Below, in pieces: positions 45,225 through 59,470 of a stretch of DNA of 64,000 nucleotides. A program made the position numbers and the translations under genes. The notes below the pieces were generated by a model, which saw nothing but the letters and a program-made list of their open reading frames with translations, searched no databases and was not told the DNA's origin. The stretch is from Engraulis encrasicolus (lineage: Eukaryota > Chordata > Actinopteri > Clupeiformes > Engraulidae). The DNA lies in the NCBI RefSeq assembly GCF_034702125.1, contig NC_085876.1:29079579-29143578 (forward strand). Reading direction: 5' to 3'. The first letter of the stretch is position 1. Every line of letters begins with the position of its first letter.

Positions 45225-48200
45225 GACGCCAATGACTCAGGTATGGCTTGTTCTATAGCATGCTCATTATGTAATTCTGTTCATCACCATTGACACAACT
45301 GGGTCATTTCGTTGCACTGTAAACTGTTCATCACTACTGACAAAACTGGGTCATATCGTTACATTATCTAACCCAGTACGTACAGGTTGGCTAAGGTTAC
45401 AACATGCCAACACTTGCCGCCCTTCCAATGCATTACGTAGCCTATAGTCTTTTCTGATTGGCTGATGAAAAAAGCTGTTCTTCTCTTCACTCAATTAACC
45501 ATTTGCTTATAACTCAACAAAACGCTGTTGGTCAATAAATTAACCAATCAAATGATACATAAAACAAATACAAGATTTACACAGATGAAAAGAAAGATTA
45601 AAGACATCATTTGGTTGTCTGTTGAACTGAAATGTCCAAGAACACTGCTGTGAAACTGAGACTGAGTTGTGGAGGCCATCTTGGAATTTGGATCTTGTTT
45701 GTTTATCATGAGCAATGTTTTGCCCTGATAACCAAGTGTCTGAAAATGGCCCACAGTGAGAAAAAAAATCAGTCGTGTTTGAGAATATCTGATGTCAGTT
45801 GACTGTAGTATGTTAGAAGGGCAATTGAAATCAAGATAATTGAGAACGTTTGCCTGAGAAAGATCCCACTGGTGGATCAAAATTTTTATTTTTGAGCATT
45901 TGTATAGTCAGTGTGCAGGACAGGCCACTCTCGCACTGATGATTGGGAACAGGGAAGTTCAGGCCAATCTCAATGATCAGTCTTATCAACCCATATTTAA
46001 ATGGCCCGGATTGGACTGTATTCCCAGAAGGTTCCCATTTTAGTTATGCAACGCCAGTCCTGCGTGGCGGTGGTTTGATTATATTCAAAGTGGTGTGGAG
46101 CGATGTTGTTAGTCTAACCCTACCTTTGAAGGCCGACATGATCAAGTTTTAACCATGCTCTCAACCTGGCAGTATCAGACAGAGAATTACTCGATTTCAG
46201 GCAATATGAATAAATACGCCTTTGCATGACAGGCAATATGAGAAAATGCATGCACAATGACACTTTTTGGCCATATTGTCCAGCAGCCCCACATATTACC
46301 ACCTTTCTGAGTCCTTTGGAAGCCATAGAGGCCAATGTCTACTCTCCTACCTCCACTGCTCTCTCTCGAGAGGTCCAGTGTTCTCTGCCTTAGGTACCGC
46401 CATGTTCCACAAAACTGGAACCGCTCCCACAGGCCTCAAAGCAAAGGAGAGAATGGACTCCGAGGGAACCAGAAAGGTACAGTGAACGAATCCAGGCCCC
46501 TGAAAACAGCCACCCCCTCCCGTCATACACACAAACACACTTCTATTTGGGCGCCCGCCACACACACACACACTCAGACACACACACTCGTTCTCTTTTT
46601 CTCCTCATGATTTAATCACAACACTTGCGTCACGGCGAGATCGGGCAGCCATCCATGGCCCCCAAATGGATTAATTAGAGGGATTTTTATTATAAACACT
46701 TCATGAGATGGGAACACTGAACAGCCACATAAAACACAACAACCCCAGGCGCTCTTAGAGAGACTCTTCCAGAGGAGAACAAAAAAGAACAACGCCGCTT
46801 TCCCAAACAGCCTCACGACTTGAAACCTGTCTAAATATTGACAAGATATAACTTAACATTTTCCATTGTTTGCTGCTTCTCCGTTTGTTGCTTCATTGTT
46901 CAAACTTAACATTGTGTGCAGAATGCAGTTAAAAACACTAGCTTTTTAAATTAGAGGAAACTTGATAAAAATGAGCAATGCATTTATGAATGCACACGTT
47001 TCTTTCTTCTTCCACTCATTATATATCACGAAATTCCATCATTAGTCTAAATGCAAAAAAAAGCATTAGTCACTTTGCATGCACTCTATCTCATTGTACA
47101 ATCGGTGTCGAGTTCCCTTCAGAGTTCCCTTCAGCACACCACAGTAACCACATCCATGTCAATATGAACTTGACATCCTTGACGGCTAATAGAATTGTGT
47201 ATCGTGTCTGAAACATGCAGTCGTTCACAAACACACTTGGCTTAAGTAAGTGTAAGTTGCATTGCATAGTGCTGGTCAAGTTTTTGCAATGTTTGATACA
47301 TTTATGGGTCAATGACGCTGTAGTTGTAGCTAATGCCACTATTGTATGGATTAAATGTGTTTCGTTTTGAATGGATTGTCTAGGATATTCATTGAGGTAC
47401 ATTAATTCCAAACTACTAATTCATTTATGGGTATTGGCTGTGGTTGTACCATCTGACATCACTGATCCTTATGCAGGGCTTGCAGGTGGCATGGCACTAC
47501 ACAAGGCACCAGTTGCCTTGTTTTGTTCCCTTCATAGCGCTCTCTTTGGTGAATGAGAGAGCATATTGGATTGAGTCCCACTACCAATTGTTAGCTCTAC
47601 TGATGCAGTGCTTTAAAACAGTGACAAGGTGCAATGTCCATTCATTACTTCAACTCCCATAAAACTCTGTGTTTGCTTCAACACTTAAAAGAGCACCGAA
47701 TTGAATTGAATCGTCTTGTATGGAGCACATGTTGCCTTCTTTTCAAAGTGTTGAATTAAAATATACCAGTGTGTCAGTGGAGCAGCACGCCAAAGCCTAC
47801 GAAGGAGAACTTCAGGTGGCGTAGTGGTGCTTCATAATTCATATGGCACCATGTGTTGTGTAGCTTCCTACATGGGACTATATATTGATTGAGTACTATG
47901 GAGTGTGCATTTTAGATTTACCCCCAATATTCTCCTGAACCAACACAGTACTGACATTAGTCTATTGCGCCGTGTTGAATTGTGAGAAGGTGCCAAAATC
48001 ACGGTAGAAGTTCATAAAGGTTTGAGCAGGCTTCACCCAACACATCTTTCTTCTTTTTGGGTGCTGACCACAACACCGAAAACACATTTGTGTAATAATA
48101 AAAAAAATAGATGCATGGTGCGACCTTTTTTTCACTTTCCAACACACAAATGTAATTTTGATTTTACAAAATTAGTTCAAGGCCCACTTGTAATACTTTC

Positions 48201-49090
48201 AAGGCCGACCAAAAGTGGGACCTGGTCCACAATTTGAGGTGGACTGCTATAGAAGAAGTGTTCCATTCGACGTGCCGTAACACTCTATAGAGTACACAGT
48301 GTGTAGTATGTTGCCCTACTTTTCCCAAGTGTCGACAGGGGCAAAATTTATCGCTGTGCAGGTGGCATGGCAAAGCAAGGGTTATTAGGCATAGCGGAGA
48401 TCGGAGGGGGTGGAGGGGGGACTGAGGAGTCTTCTTCAGGCTCCAGGGGAACCCTGCTGTTACATAAGAGGACTCTTACCTAACTCTTCAATTCCCATCC
48501 CCATGACTACACTACACCACTTCTCCAACCGCCTCTTGACACCAGCCAAGCATGTTCCCTATAGGGCTGCCTGCCCTGCACCACCACCCCCCACCACAAC
48601 CACAAGTACACACAAGCTCATACACACACACTGATATATATGGCCATACACACACGGATATATAAGGCTACACACACACACACCCAACCACAAGCCCATA
48701 CACACGCCAACACACACACACAGGCGGCTGCACACACTACACACACAGATATTAACTCCTCTCTCACACACACTCACACTCTCACACACACACACACACT
48801 CACGCAGCCTGTTATGACACTAAGCAGCGAAGCCGGGCTGTGATCAAATGTCTCCTGCATAACTCTTGCCTCAGCTCGGTCACAGAAAAAAAAGAAGAGC
48901 TGGAGACGGAGAGACAGAAAAAAGAAAAAACATCCTGACCTACTTACCTGAACTCAGTTCACAGAATACCTCTATCTGGCCCGACCTGTTGCTCATACAG
49001 ACATTGCATTCAGACGTTTCTTTGTAGGACTGCACTGGGGCCAAGAAATAGGCCCAGGATTTATTTTTTTCCACACCCCCCTCTAAAATT
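45225..49090. other. Intergenic sequence without recognised genes
   Basis: A short tandem copy of CTGTTCATCACYAYTGACA lies at about 45278-45350, and CA-rich stretches at 46555-46590 and 48610-48800. No exon, RNA or clear transposon recognised. Confidence 0.45.
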
Positions 49091-49092
49091 GT

Positions 49093-49200
49093 AAGCCTGG
49101 TTCTATCCAGACGGTGTATGTGTAGCTTCTGCACCCCCTAGCTCTGCTCCACCAGGGGGCGCCGAAGCTACACACACACCGCCTGGTGAGAACCAGGCTA
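49093..49200. mobile_element. Foldback MITE
   Basis: AGCCTGGTTCTATCCAGACG with GTGTAGCTTC on the left pairs with GAAGCTACAC and CGCCTGGTGAGAACCAGGCT on the right. Confidence 0.7.
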
Positions 49201-49958
49201 CTAAATTCTGTGCCAGTCCGTAAGAAAATACAGAATACACAACAGCATCGGGCCCTGAGGAGGACTGTCAGCACACCAGGAAATGCCCGATATGCCAGTT
49301 TGCTAGTTCAGGGGTTGGGAGGCTTAGGATGAGGTCCAGGGGGCGTTTATTCAAAAAAAGTTGAGAAGTACTGACCTATGCAGACTGGCATCATGTAAAG
49401 GCATACATCTCATGCCAGTGCATTCCGCATTGCTACGCCTTTGCAAATTAAGCTGTGGTATTCAACGTCTCAGAAAAGCACTTGTCGCATGACAAGGTTT
49501 GCACTGTTTTCTTGCTATCTAACCCTAATTCTGCCTAACCAGAATGTATCAGTAAAGCAATGTTTCTGCTGCTTTACTTTTGCCAAGAACCACTAAACAA
49601 GCAAGGGAAAAGGCGAATTAGTTTCAAAATTTTGCCCAGACCAAAACCTTTCCTAAACCCAACCTGTCAGAGGGTGTTGTGGAGCACGAGTTAACTTGCA
49701 AAGGCATAGTGCACAAACGCAAAAATGGACTCTACAGTAGGGTGAGATGTATGCTGCTGCTGTAGCCATATATCGCCGCCCTCCAGGAGCTTAGCAAAGA
49801 CCACCCAGATGCTACAAAGCACATCATAACCAGCTGAGGAGAGGGTGTGTGTGTGTGTGTGTGTGTCTGTGTGCGTCTGTGCGCGTAGATTATCAATCTC
49901 TAATGGTGGAAATAATTAGTAGAGGATCAGGGAGTAGTGGGGCTCAGACCTCAACAAG

Positions 49959-49961
<3 letters not shown>

Positions 49962-50020
<59 letters not shown>
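49962..50020. repeat. (GT)n microsatellite
   Basis: A pure GT run of about 58 bp; a shorter one lies at 49844-49866. Confidence 0.97.
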
Positions 50021-50022
<2 letters not shown>

Positions 50023-50870
50023 CCCATCCCCCACTATACACTCCTCCAAATAAGCAACACATTTCAATGTATTCAGGCCTTTGCATTGGGAATCAGTGGG
50101 GTGGGGAGGTTCATTGCATATCTCTCTGAACCACAACAGGAATTAGGAAGATGAATACACTTCATTAGTATTAAAAGGGGCTTAGTTTTCTTCCCACCTT
50201 GGTCGAGGAGGAATTGAATTGTCGCTTGTTCAGACTAGCAAGATTGTTGCTTGCTGAACAACTGAAATAACCACTGAAGCATTATTTGAAGATCGAAAGA
50301 CACCTACTTACAGTTTAAAACATGCTATACAAAATAACAAAATAGAACTCCCCTACAAGTTCAACGAAATAGAAAATGCACAATTTTCAGTGCAAGTATT
50401 CATACAACTGTAAACAGCTCCTTTGACTCATGCAACTTCAAGCCATTCCAGCATAAAAACCCCTTTAATACTGGCTAAATGCCAAGTGTAATTCTCTTTT
50501 TTCCCCAAACTGATGGCTCAAGGCAGGAGCTTTAGGCCAAACTGACTAAACGCTAAAACCTATTAGCATATGGCAGGTAGGGCCAGTGGGGCAATTGTTA
50601 GTGAACAGCGAGGATAACATTGCTGTGTAAACCGGACCAAAGTGGGCAGCTCTGTAGGCTCACCGTGAACAGAGGAAACCGGTAATTGTTTTGCTGAATA
50701 GCAACTAATTCTGACACTTAAATCTTTGGAGGAGCTTTTAACGTCAAACACAATAGAAAATGGATGGCTTTTGAAGTGACATGAAGTTTTTCGCGCTTAA
50801 GTAAGATAATAAAGAGTGAAAGGCCCTTCTGAATTTGCAGCTCTCTGCGGTTCAGAACCTCTCTAGAACA
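50021..50870. other. Intergenic sequence, nothing recognised
   Basis: No gene or repeat recognised. Confidence 0.4.
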
Positions 50871-50878
50871 TTGGGCAG

Positions 50879-51246
50879 TAGGGATGCAAATTATCCATTA
50901 ATTCATCAATCATTAGTTGATAGCCTTATCGATCGACTTACGATTCATTGATAAGCGGCGTTTCCCCCCCGAAATCTCAATGTTTCTCGAGAAAAAATAC
51001 TAAATCTAATAATTTTAATAAAAAATTGAGATAAAATACCACATTTAAATTAATTATATTTCAATTCTTTAATCCAAAGGTAAATATTCCCACTATTCAC
51101 ACCCCTCTTCACACACACTCTTCACATGCCCATTTCACCTGGGTCTCTTGTCAGTTGAATTGTCGATTAATTGCGATTAATGTTTTTTAATCGAGTAACG
51201 CATTGATCGATTAAAGTCGATTTTCGATTAATCGTTTGCATCCCTA
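50879..51246. mobile_element. hAT-type MITE with TAGGGATGCAAA ends
   Basis: Inverted ends TAGGGATGCAAA and TTTGCATCCCTA, with flanks TTGGGCAG (50871-50878) and TTGGACAG (51247-51254) matching at 7 of 8. 368 bp, AT-rich, with subterminal CGATTAA repeats. No transposase. Confidence 0.85.
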
Positions 51247-51254
51247 TTGGACAG

Positions 51255-53157
51255 TGTAATAATATGCAAAGATGAATTTACAAAAAACTATAGCACAGAG
51301 AGAATGTTTTTGATTTATTCCAAGTTAGCAAAAAACATTCTGATTATAATAAATTCAGTCGGATCACCATGATGTGCTTGCAAGTTGACTTGCGAACAAT
51401 CATCAAGCCAATTAGAGTTGCTGCCGACACTAATGTCTGTGAACACAAGAACCGTATGACACCTCTCTGGGATAAGACTGAAGCTAAGCCTCGGGAGTCT
51501 GTGGTTACCATGAGCACTAGCATCACCTTGAGACATCCATCTCAAGCATTGCGCGGAAGGGGAGAGGAGAGGAGAGGAGAGGAAAGCTTTTAAGTCTCAC
51601 ACTCTCCTCTTGAAATCTTTCAGTGCACAACAGTAAACATATTGGATGGACCAAAAAACGAATTTAAAGTAATTAATGTATCAAAATTATATATAACCTA
51701 AATTATAATAAAACCATCATATGTACAGTACACACAGTACAGTGCATCTTTAGGGAAATTGTACAATAATACAAGAACACGTGTATGCCACTTAAATTAA
51801 GAAAAAAAAGCTTTTCTAAAATATTTTCTAAAGGCTTACTCAGATGAACCAACAGAATTTGCATGATGCTTTCTTTTGCCGTGACCAATACGGTCTATAA
51901 CTGCCGCTCATATACATTACAATACATTACATGTAGCTTGACACATTCCTCCAAACCAAATTACTACCATACTTATTTAGGTAGCCTACAGGGTATTAGT
52001 TACAGTCTCTGTAATAAAGTGTTCCATAGCTTGGTCAAGTGCACTTCAGTTATGGATGAGGAGGGTACTGCAGAGCAACTCACATTCACCCACCCACCCA
52101 CCTTCTTATCACAACACCAACTCTCTAAGCAACTCTCTAACCTTTGGGCCACAGCTTCCCCAATGAACAATGTCACACATTCTGATGAAATCCATAGGGC
52201 TTGAACAATTATTTTGTCTTTTTAAATGCAGTAATCCAACAATAAAGCTTCTTTTAATCAACAGTGTCTGGACCTGAGATTTTGTTCCCTGTTTGTTCAG
52301 GCTACTTTGTACCTTTTCAAGAGTGGCAGTTGTATCAAGGGTTAACAATAGCGCTGGCTCAACCAATCTCTTCTTTTGTTGTACAAAGATGTTTTTTGTT
52401 TGTTTATCTAGCAGTCCTCTAGGACTATTGATCTGTAGATGCACACGTCCACAAGTCCGAGAAGACTTCCCACACAAACAAATGCATCATCATCATCATC
52501 ATCATCAAAAAAAACTCATGCATCACAACCTCCAGACTACGTGCGACTCTGCACTAGCTAGTTTGATCAAAGCAGCACAGTCAGGAACGAGAGGCAAAGA
52601 CACACCATGGCCACTGGCACTGCCACCAGGGTGGCCAGATGTGACTGATGCTTTGAAACCTGACAGATGCTTTCAAATAAATGCACACAAAATGTCTGCA
52701 GGCGCTGAATCCCACCCAATTTGAGCAAAACATTTTTTTATATATAATTATATGACCCTAAAGCTCCAGAAAAACCCTCCCAATGGCTATTTTTTAACCT
52801 GCAGATGGTTACTCTAAACAACCCAAACAGGCCTGAAGGCTGACATCTCCCAATCTGGCAACCCAGTCTGCCAACTCTACCTACCCAAGCCCATCCCCAT
52901 CCCCTGCCCTCCCCTCCTGCCTCTGTGTGTGGCTGGCTAACAACTGTTTATCAACATCCTATCATGTGACCTCAAAGCAGTCTCGGGTCAAGCGCACTTG
53001 AGATGCTCATCAGTTCTGGCCCGACCTTCAAAGCGGCCAATGAAAAGTGTTGTTTATTGAATCTCTCTCCACGGAGGTAGATAAGGATCCGGTGCACAAG
53101 GGGGGCGAATGAGGGAGATGATGATGGAAGAGTAGATGCGAATTGGGGAGGAGGCGG
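51255..53157. other. Intergenic sequence without recognised genes
   Basis: A four-unit GGAGA run near 51560, a CAT repeat at 52485-52506 and unique AT-rich sequence. Confidence 0.45.
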
Positions 53158-53165
53158 AGGATGCC

Positions 53166-53444
53166 CATGCCCGGATTAATGTACAGGCTAGATCTGGCTT
53201 CAGCCTAGGGGGCCCCACCTCTCAGGGGGCCCTTGGTTGGCCAAAGGGGGGTGAAGAGTGTTGGGGGTCAGAATTGTAACAAGATGTACAAATGAAAGTT
53301 TTGTCTACAAATACAGTATGTTATTCTTGATTCCTATCTTAGAATTATGATGCTGACTAAGTAATTTTGCAGCAAAATTTGCCTTCTGTGAGGGCCTCCT
53401 TCAAACTGTAGCCTAGGGGCCCCAGCACACTTAATCCAGCCCTG
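53166..53444. mobile_element. hAT-type MITE with perfect 8-bp target duplication
   Basis: Flanked by AGGATGCC at 53158-53165 and 53445-53452. Ends CATGCCCGGATTAATG and CTTAATCCAGCCCTG are imperfect inverted repeats; GCCTAGGGGGCCCC pairs with GCCTAGGGGCCCC subterminally. 279 bp. Confidence 0.85.
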
Positions 53445-53452
53445 AGGATGCC

Positions 53453-54194
53453 ATTACTAGTGTTGTTTACACAATTCAACATCTCCAGTGACTTCTGAGC
53501 TGGAAACCCAAACCAAAGTCTTGACCGAAAAACTCAGCAGAAGTCACCCGTCGTCGGTTCTCTCTAGGGGCTGGGCTGTTGTGCTTGCTTACGCTTGTGT
53601 TAGTGGCAGGAGTGCTTGAGCTCCACTGGCTTATCATCCAGAATTTATTGGGCCCAATTAAACTATTCACTTGATGCACAGACAGCATCATATTTCATGG
53701 TAAACAGTGTAGACACACACACGCGCACACGCATACGCACATGCACATGCACACACACACGCATACGCATACGCACACGCACACGCACACACAAACACCC
53801 TCACGTGTTTCCAAAACCTGAACTGCACGGCTCCTGTAATTGAGAGCTCCAAAGGTTAAATATCTAATAAATCACAAAGAGTCTGGGTTGTTAAAGAGAA
53901 GGCCATATGTTCCTGTGCAAATGGAGCTGTGAGAAGTGGTCATTGTTGTCATCAGAGGGGGAAAAAAACCTTGCTGTCGAGGTGATGTCCAGAGGCTTTG
54001 AATTTTATCATGCTAGTACATCCTAATCAGCACTTTTAATTTACTGGCCCGACTGATAAAAGCTCTGAGGTTAAACGAGAGACCTGTGTATTTGCGAGAA
54101 TGGGAGAACCCACAGTGTGCTGCTACGGTCAAACTCTGTCAGTAAAGAGATATAGTGCAAGTTTGTGTCAAAGCCCAGAACATCACTCTCTGAG

Positions 54195-54246
<52 letters not shown>

Positions 54247-54251
54247 GAGTC

Positions 54252-54282
<31 letters not shown>

Positions 54283-56590
54283 ATGGAATGAAATAGAGAA
54301 GAGCAATAGAAAAGCGACAGAGAGAACAATAGTGAGGGAGAGAGAAGGAGATAGACAAAATGAAAGAGAGAGACCAAGTGACAAAATGAAAGAGAGAGAC
54401 AAAGTGACAAACATGGAGAGAGAGCGAGAGAGAGATAGAGAGTGAGAGAGAGACAGAGAGTGAGGGAGAGACAGAGAGTGAGAGAGAGAGAGAGAGAGAG
54501 CGCTTTTTCTGGCACAGGGACAGGAGGTCATGAGGAAGTATTTATTTGGGGGTCCTCTTGAGGGAAGCTCTGTCGAATTCACATCGGCCCTGAGAATGCA
54601 CTCACTCACTTTTTTCTTTTTCTTTTTAAAGTTCTCCACAGAAAAAAAAGGGAGGAGGAATGCTCCAAGACCCCTCTTGTGGTGAAAGTAAATATAATAA
54701 TCTTCATGTAAGCCCTCTCATTAGCCGCGGTACGTCAGAGAAAGGGAAGGAAAAGGTTTTCAATACTGCAGCACGTTTGCAACCTAAATTCATCTTCTTG
54801 GAGAAGAATTCACCCCTCAGAAGACTTCTGTAAGCACTTTGATGAAGATTAACATTTCTCCAGGGCATCCTCTCATCTCTGTAAACACATGAGGCGATGC
54901 CTTAAGGCTACCTTTGTTTTCCATTTCTTGTAGGTTAACTTAGACAAGTTTATCACTAAATACACATTCTTGGAATATCCCAGGTCATATTCTAATCTCT
55001 CTGTAAATAAATGCTGCAACTAGTTAGTCTTTGAACAAATGCAAGTCACAGAAGATGGCAACGTTGCTAATATTGCATAAAAGATGTTCCGAAATACGAT
55101 TCCCTCACAAATCAGTCCTTGAAGTCTGTGAAGAAAGGTGAAGACAGACAGCCCGTTTCTCACAACATAACTGCTGTGCATTAACATGACCTGGATGAAT
55201 AAGAAACTTCACAGGCTCATCCCCTTGGCCGGTCTCTGATGTCAATTTACGATGGAGAAGCAATTTACCAAACCGAGTGGTTTCTATAAAAAGACCCTTC
55301 ATCAAAGCAATTATGGTTACATTTAGATGTTATCTCACAAACACTATTCACAGAGGTGACCACAATCTGTTACACATAGAATTTCGAAAAAATCAATTGC
55401 ATCACGATTATGCTGCTAACCACCTCATTTAACAAGCCAAAAACTATAGTTTTGCTGCCTTAATGTGCAGCACGGATGTATAAGTTGCACAGAGGAACAT
55501 AAACACTGAATGAAAGAGCATCTCTGACAGTTCTACAAATGGTATTTTAATAAAAATGTAAACCTTTCACATGACATTTATTCAAGAAAGAATGCCACCA
55601 AGCACTGTATCTGATGCCCTTCATAAATTATTGTATATGAATAAAGGAAAATAATGTGCATGTGCATGACATGATCACAAGCAGTCTTCTGATGCAATTT
55701 CTTGCTACCCATTCAGTGTGAACGGAATAAAGTAGAAACTCTGGAAATCTTCAAATGGTGGGATACTGCCCAGTCAAACAGCTGTAGGCAACAAGGAAAG
55801 TGATCTATTTTATAAGCATACCCTCATGAAAGGAAAACTGACCATCAAGTTTCTCTCTAAACTCATTTGGACAAATTGACATATGTCAGACATATGAGGC
55901 CAATAAGCAATAACAATATAGCCTCATTCAACAGTGTCAGTGTAAAAAAAGTGTCACAACCACACCCGGGTACAAACGTTGTCATCTTGTCACCTACAGT
56001 GCTTTGACATTCTCTCATAGTACAGACCGCCCTTGTAATGTCACAGCCAAACAAGCCATGTTGGAGTGATGCTGCTGCCAATAAATGTATATCCCAGACC
56101 GACTGCCACTCACGGCCACCCATCCTCATCGGAGTTTGGCTGAGTTACAACAGATAATGTACCACTCATGCATAATGTGCCGCTCACGGCCATCCATCCT
56201 CACCGGAGTTTGGCTGAGTTGCAACAGATAATGTAGAGCACGCCTCTGTGCGCACTCAGCCTAGGCGATTACTGGAAATTGCAATGAAAGAGAAAACCAG
56301 ACACTTCTTCATTTTGACAGTCCGACAACTTTCGACAAATGCTACTTTTCTAGTGGATAACAACAAGAACGGGGATGGGTAACCACTGTATGTTTCAGAA
56401 TTACGCATAGACACAGGTTAAGCATCTTTACATACCCGCACAAATGAAGAATGTCATTAGAACCGGTTTGAGCGAAACCGCAAACTCCTACGTCTGACGC
56501 TTATCCACGAATACCAGACCAAACCAAATATCACGCACAGGATAGGAGCATAAACATATTCAGGACGCGCAACACTTCTTAAACACAATA
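53453..56590. other. Intergenic sequence without recognised genes
   Basis: CA/ACGC run (53715-53790), GA/GACA repeats (54198-54300 and 54415-54500), a MITE-end fragment (54930-54985) and an about 75-bp tandem duplication (56106-56236, phrase CGGAGTTTGGCTGAGTT twice). Confidence 0.5.
54198..54500. repeat. (GA)n, (GACA)n and GA-rich repeats
   Basis: GA run, GACA tetramers to about 54281, then irregular GAGA with GACAGAGAGTGAG units. Confidence 0.93.
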
Positions 56591-56596
56591 ACTTAC

Positions 56597-56780
56597 CGGC
56601 GGCGCGTTTCCTCAGACAACTGAAACAACGGCTGTCAAAAATTGTATGAATGCCTCTTCCCCATGTGATTTCTTTGGCAGTTTGCAAAATAGTTGTTGAA
56701 GAGGTTCCTCCCCCAGAACTGCTGTTCAGCGAGGGGGCGCCGACTGGTGGAGAGCAAAGAAACACGGACATCGGTCAAGC
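56597..56780 (-). other. Candidate minus-strand exon end with strong splice donor
   Basis: On the minus strand the sequence reads AACGCGCCGCCG|GTAAGT, a consensus donor, after a CpG-containing stretch in otherwise AT-rich DNA. An open frame covers it (56771-56457) but resembles nothing I recognise. It could be an alternative far-upstream first exon of ptp4a3, a separate non-coding RNA, or chance. Start unknown. Confidence 0.25.
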
Positions 56781-58164
56781 GAAATAGAGGCCCTAATTTG
56801 GATAGGCTATGTGGTACTCAAATGGTGGTGTACCTACTCAAGGCTAGTATGAAACAACTACTGGACTAATGTTTGTTTGTTTATTTGTTTTTTTTTTGTT
56901 TTTTTTTTGGAGGGGGGGTATGTAGCCTACTGCATGAAATACATTTTTGTTGACTGGACAGAGTAGATATTCTAAATTACGCACAAATAACGTTCTCTAC
57001 ATTACGCACAAAACAACCAGCAGGGGTAGCTGCGGAGAGATGTACTATCATTTGAGCACTGGGGGGATTGAAACAGGCCCACTGCCAATTTGCACCTCTT
57101 TAGAGAGGACAAAACATACTAATCTTACAACTATTACATTGGAATGTCAGGAATTCACAGGGCACTACTAGTGCCAAAGATTTAATCAAGCCGGCATGCC
57201 AGGTAAATAGATTGCCAACAGCAACTTTATTGCCAAATATTCACTCGTTACAATGATATAATAGTAAAGGGCCTACATAATGTTACAATGGCACATATCT
57301 GCATGCATTCTCGTATAAATAGGGTCTATATCGAAACATGTGTAATGTTTAATTGAAGAGGTCGATCAGATCAGATGCAAAGCATTGTGCAGGCTTTTCG
57401 GAAAAAGCCTCTATTTCTATAATTTTAGTCAACTTTACTTTGCCCACCTTTGTTGATTTGGCTTGACCTGTAGGCTACGTGGTATACATTTCTACATTGT
57501 TTTATAGCAGTTACTATACACACCACAGATAACTAGAATACACTTGCAGTCTTAGATTGTAGACTTTTAGTCTTCTTGATTTGCTTTATTTTGTCCTTGT
57601 CTTTATTTTTGTACTGTATTTTTGCTCTACAGAGTTAGGCCATTACCTGACTCTCGCCAGTGCACAAGGGTCTGAGGGAGTCAGGCAATGGCCGTGTTCG
57701 TAATGACGCAGTGCTGCTTTTGCTGGGCAGTGTGCATACACACCTTGTCAATTCGATGCATTCTAGTAGGCTAAGTGCACATGCGTGCTACCCAGAAAAA
57801 TGTATCAGCATGTATTTGGTTGGTAAAATAAACATCTACAAGCCATTTCGCCTGGTGATGAAAAGCCCTGTTTGTGATTATTTTCGTTAGAGGAGATAGA
57901 TGTAGCCTTTGCTGAAGTTGTAAAAACAGAAGGTTTGAAAATGTTTATTAGGGATTTGTCTCCAGGCTTACCCCCTACCTGACAACTCAACACGCCAGAC
58001 TGCTCATTAGCACCTCTCCCAGTGGGAACAATAGCGTTCACAAACACACCCCTAAATATGTATTAGTGACTTGTAGAGCCATTTTGCTAAATGCATGCTA
58101 GAATTAGGCTACTGCCTTGTCCACAACACTGATATATGGCTTAGTTGGGTTTTTTTATTTATTA
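56781..58164. other. Intergenic sequence, nothing recognised
   Basis: AT-rich, with T runs near 56880-56910. No gene seen. Confidence 0.45.
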
Positions 58165-58215
58165 CATTAGCCTTCATTTGGCAGACACTTTTGTAGAAAG
58201 CGACTTACAACCAAT
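58165..58215 (-). mobile_element. Fragment of a fish SINE/LINE 3' tail
   Basis: The plus strand shows CATTTGGCAGACACTTTTGT and AAAGCGACTTAC, the reverse complement of the conserved tail seen at 24630-24645 and 40145-40180. Confidence 0.65.
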
Positions 58216-58234
58216 TATTATTTACTTTATACCA

Positions 58235-59082
58235 TGGGGCTGAAAGCAAAGGATGTGGTGAAAACCCTTGGTGTCCTCATCAACAGTGACCTAAACTTTA
58301 ATAGTCACATGAAAGCCATTACTAAGTCTACATTTTATCACCCAAAACATTTCTAAACTTAGGGGTCGTCTTATATCTTATGTCAAAACACAATCTACAA
58401 AAATCTAATACGTGCCTTCATTTCCAGACTTCAACTGTAGCCTTTTCACCGGCCTCCCCAAAAAGACCATCAAACAGCTTCAACTAATCAAAAACGCAGC
58501 AGCGAGGGACAGGGTTCTTACGAGAACAAAAATGATTGAGCACATTACTCCGGTTTTGAGATCACTGCATTGGCTCCCATGAGCTACAGAACTGACTTAA
58601 AGACACCACTTGCTGTGTTCATTAAATGGGTTGGGACCCAGCTACCAACCGGATAGGTTTCAGCTGTTGGCAATACCAAATGTCAAAACTAAGTGAAGTG
58701 AGGTAGCCTTTATCTGCTACAGCAAAGCTTTGGAACCAGCTTCCAGACGATGTAAAAATGCCCATATGACAGTTTTAAATCCAGACTCAAGACAAAGCTG
58801 TTCTCAGAAGCGTTCTCCTATTTATTCCAAATTCTTGATGTTTAATTTTAATATTTTAAATCTATGTGATTGCAATTATTGAATGTTTTCTTTATTTATT
58901 TATGTTTTCTTTTATTCCTGCCATTTCTTGATCCCCCATTTTCTCATTGTCATGCCCTTATATTGCATTTCATTTTCTGTGTTCTTCTTGTGCTTTTTTA
59001 GATTTTCTTTTCTTTTTGAAGGACATTGAATTGCATCTGTGAATGAAATGTGTTAGACAAATAAAACTGCCTTGCCTTGCCA
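58235..59082 (+). pseudogene. Decayed non-LTR retrotransposon 3' end (L2/CR1-like)
   Basis: Translated pieces in shifting frames include LGVLINSDLNF, FTGLPKKTIKQLQLIKNAA and ITPVLRSLHWLP, the usual C-terminal region of reverse transcriptase ORF2 in fish LINEs of the L2/CR1 type. The copy ends with AATAAAACTG and CCTTGCCTTGCC. It carries frameshifts and stops and is 5' truncated, so it is not active. Confidence 0.75.
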
Positions 59083-59345
59083 TGGTAAACTGAGTAAGAT
59101 TAATATTTGCCCTTTGAACTGCACACCTACTAGCCCAGTTCTACTGAGCAATGGGATAGAAGTAATCAACTTTATTTTAATCATATTGGTAGGGCAATCT
59201 TAATGTTTTGATGTGTTCTGCACAGCCCTTGTTTGCTTATTTATGTATTTATTTATTCAATTCGTTTATCTATTTATTTATCAGCTGTTGCACGTCTAAA
59301 TTTGGGGACAAACATAAAGGTCACATCAGTGCTTGTTAAAAATAA

Positions 59346-59470
59346 TGATGGATGGATGGATGGATGGATGGATGGATGGATGGATGGATGGATGGATGGA
59401 TGGATGGATGGATGGATGGATGGATGGATGGATGGATGGATGGATGGATGGATGGATGGATGGATGGATG

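Noticed and set aside
56457..56771. 104-aa minus-strand open frame as a coding exon
   Set aside because: It reads through a consensus splice donor and resembles no known family; only the donor is kept as a weak candidate exon.
58235..59082. Active LINE
   Set aside because: Reverse transcriptase pieces are in different frames with stops, and the 5' part is missing.
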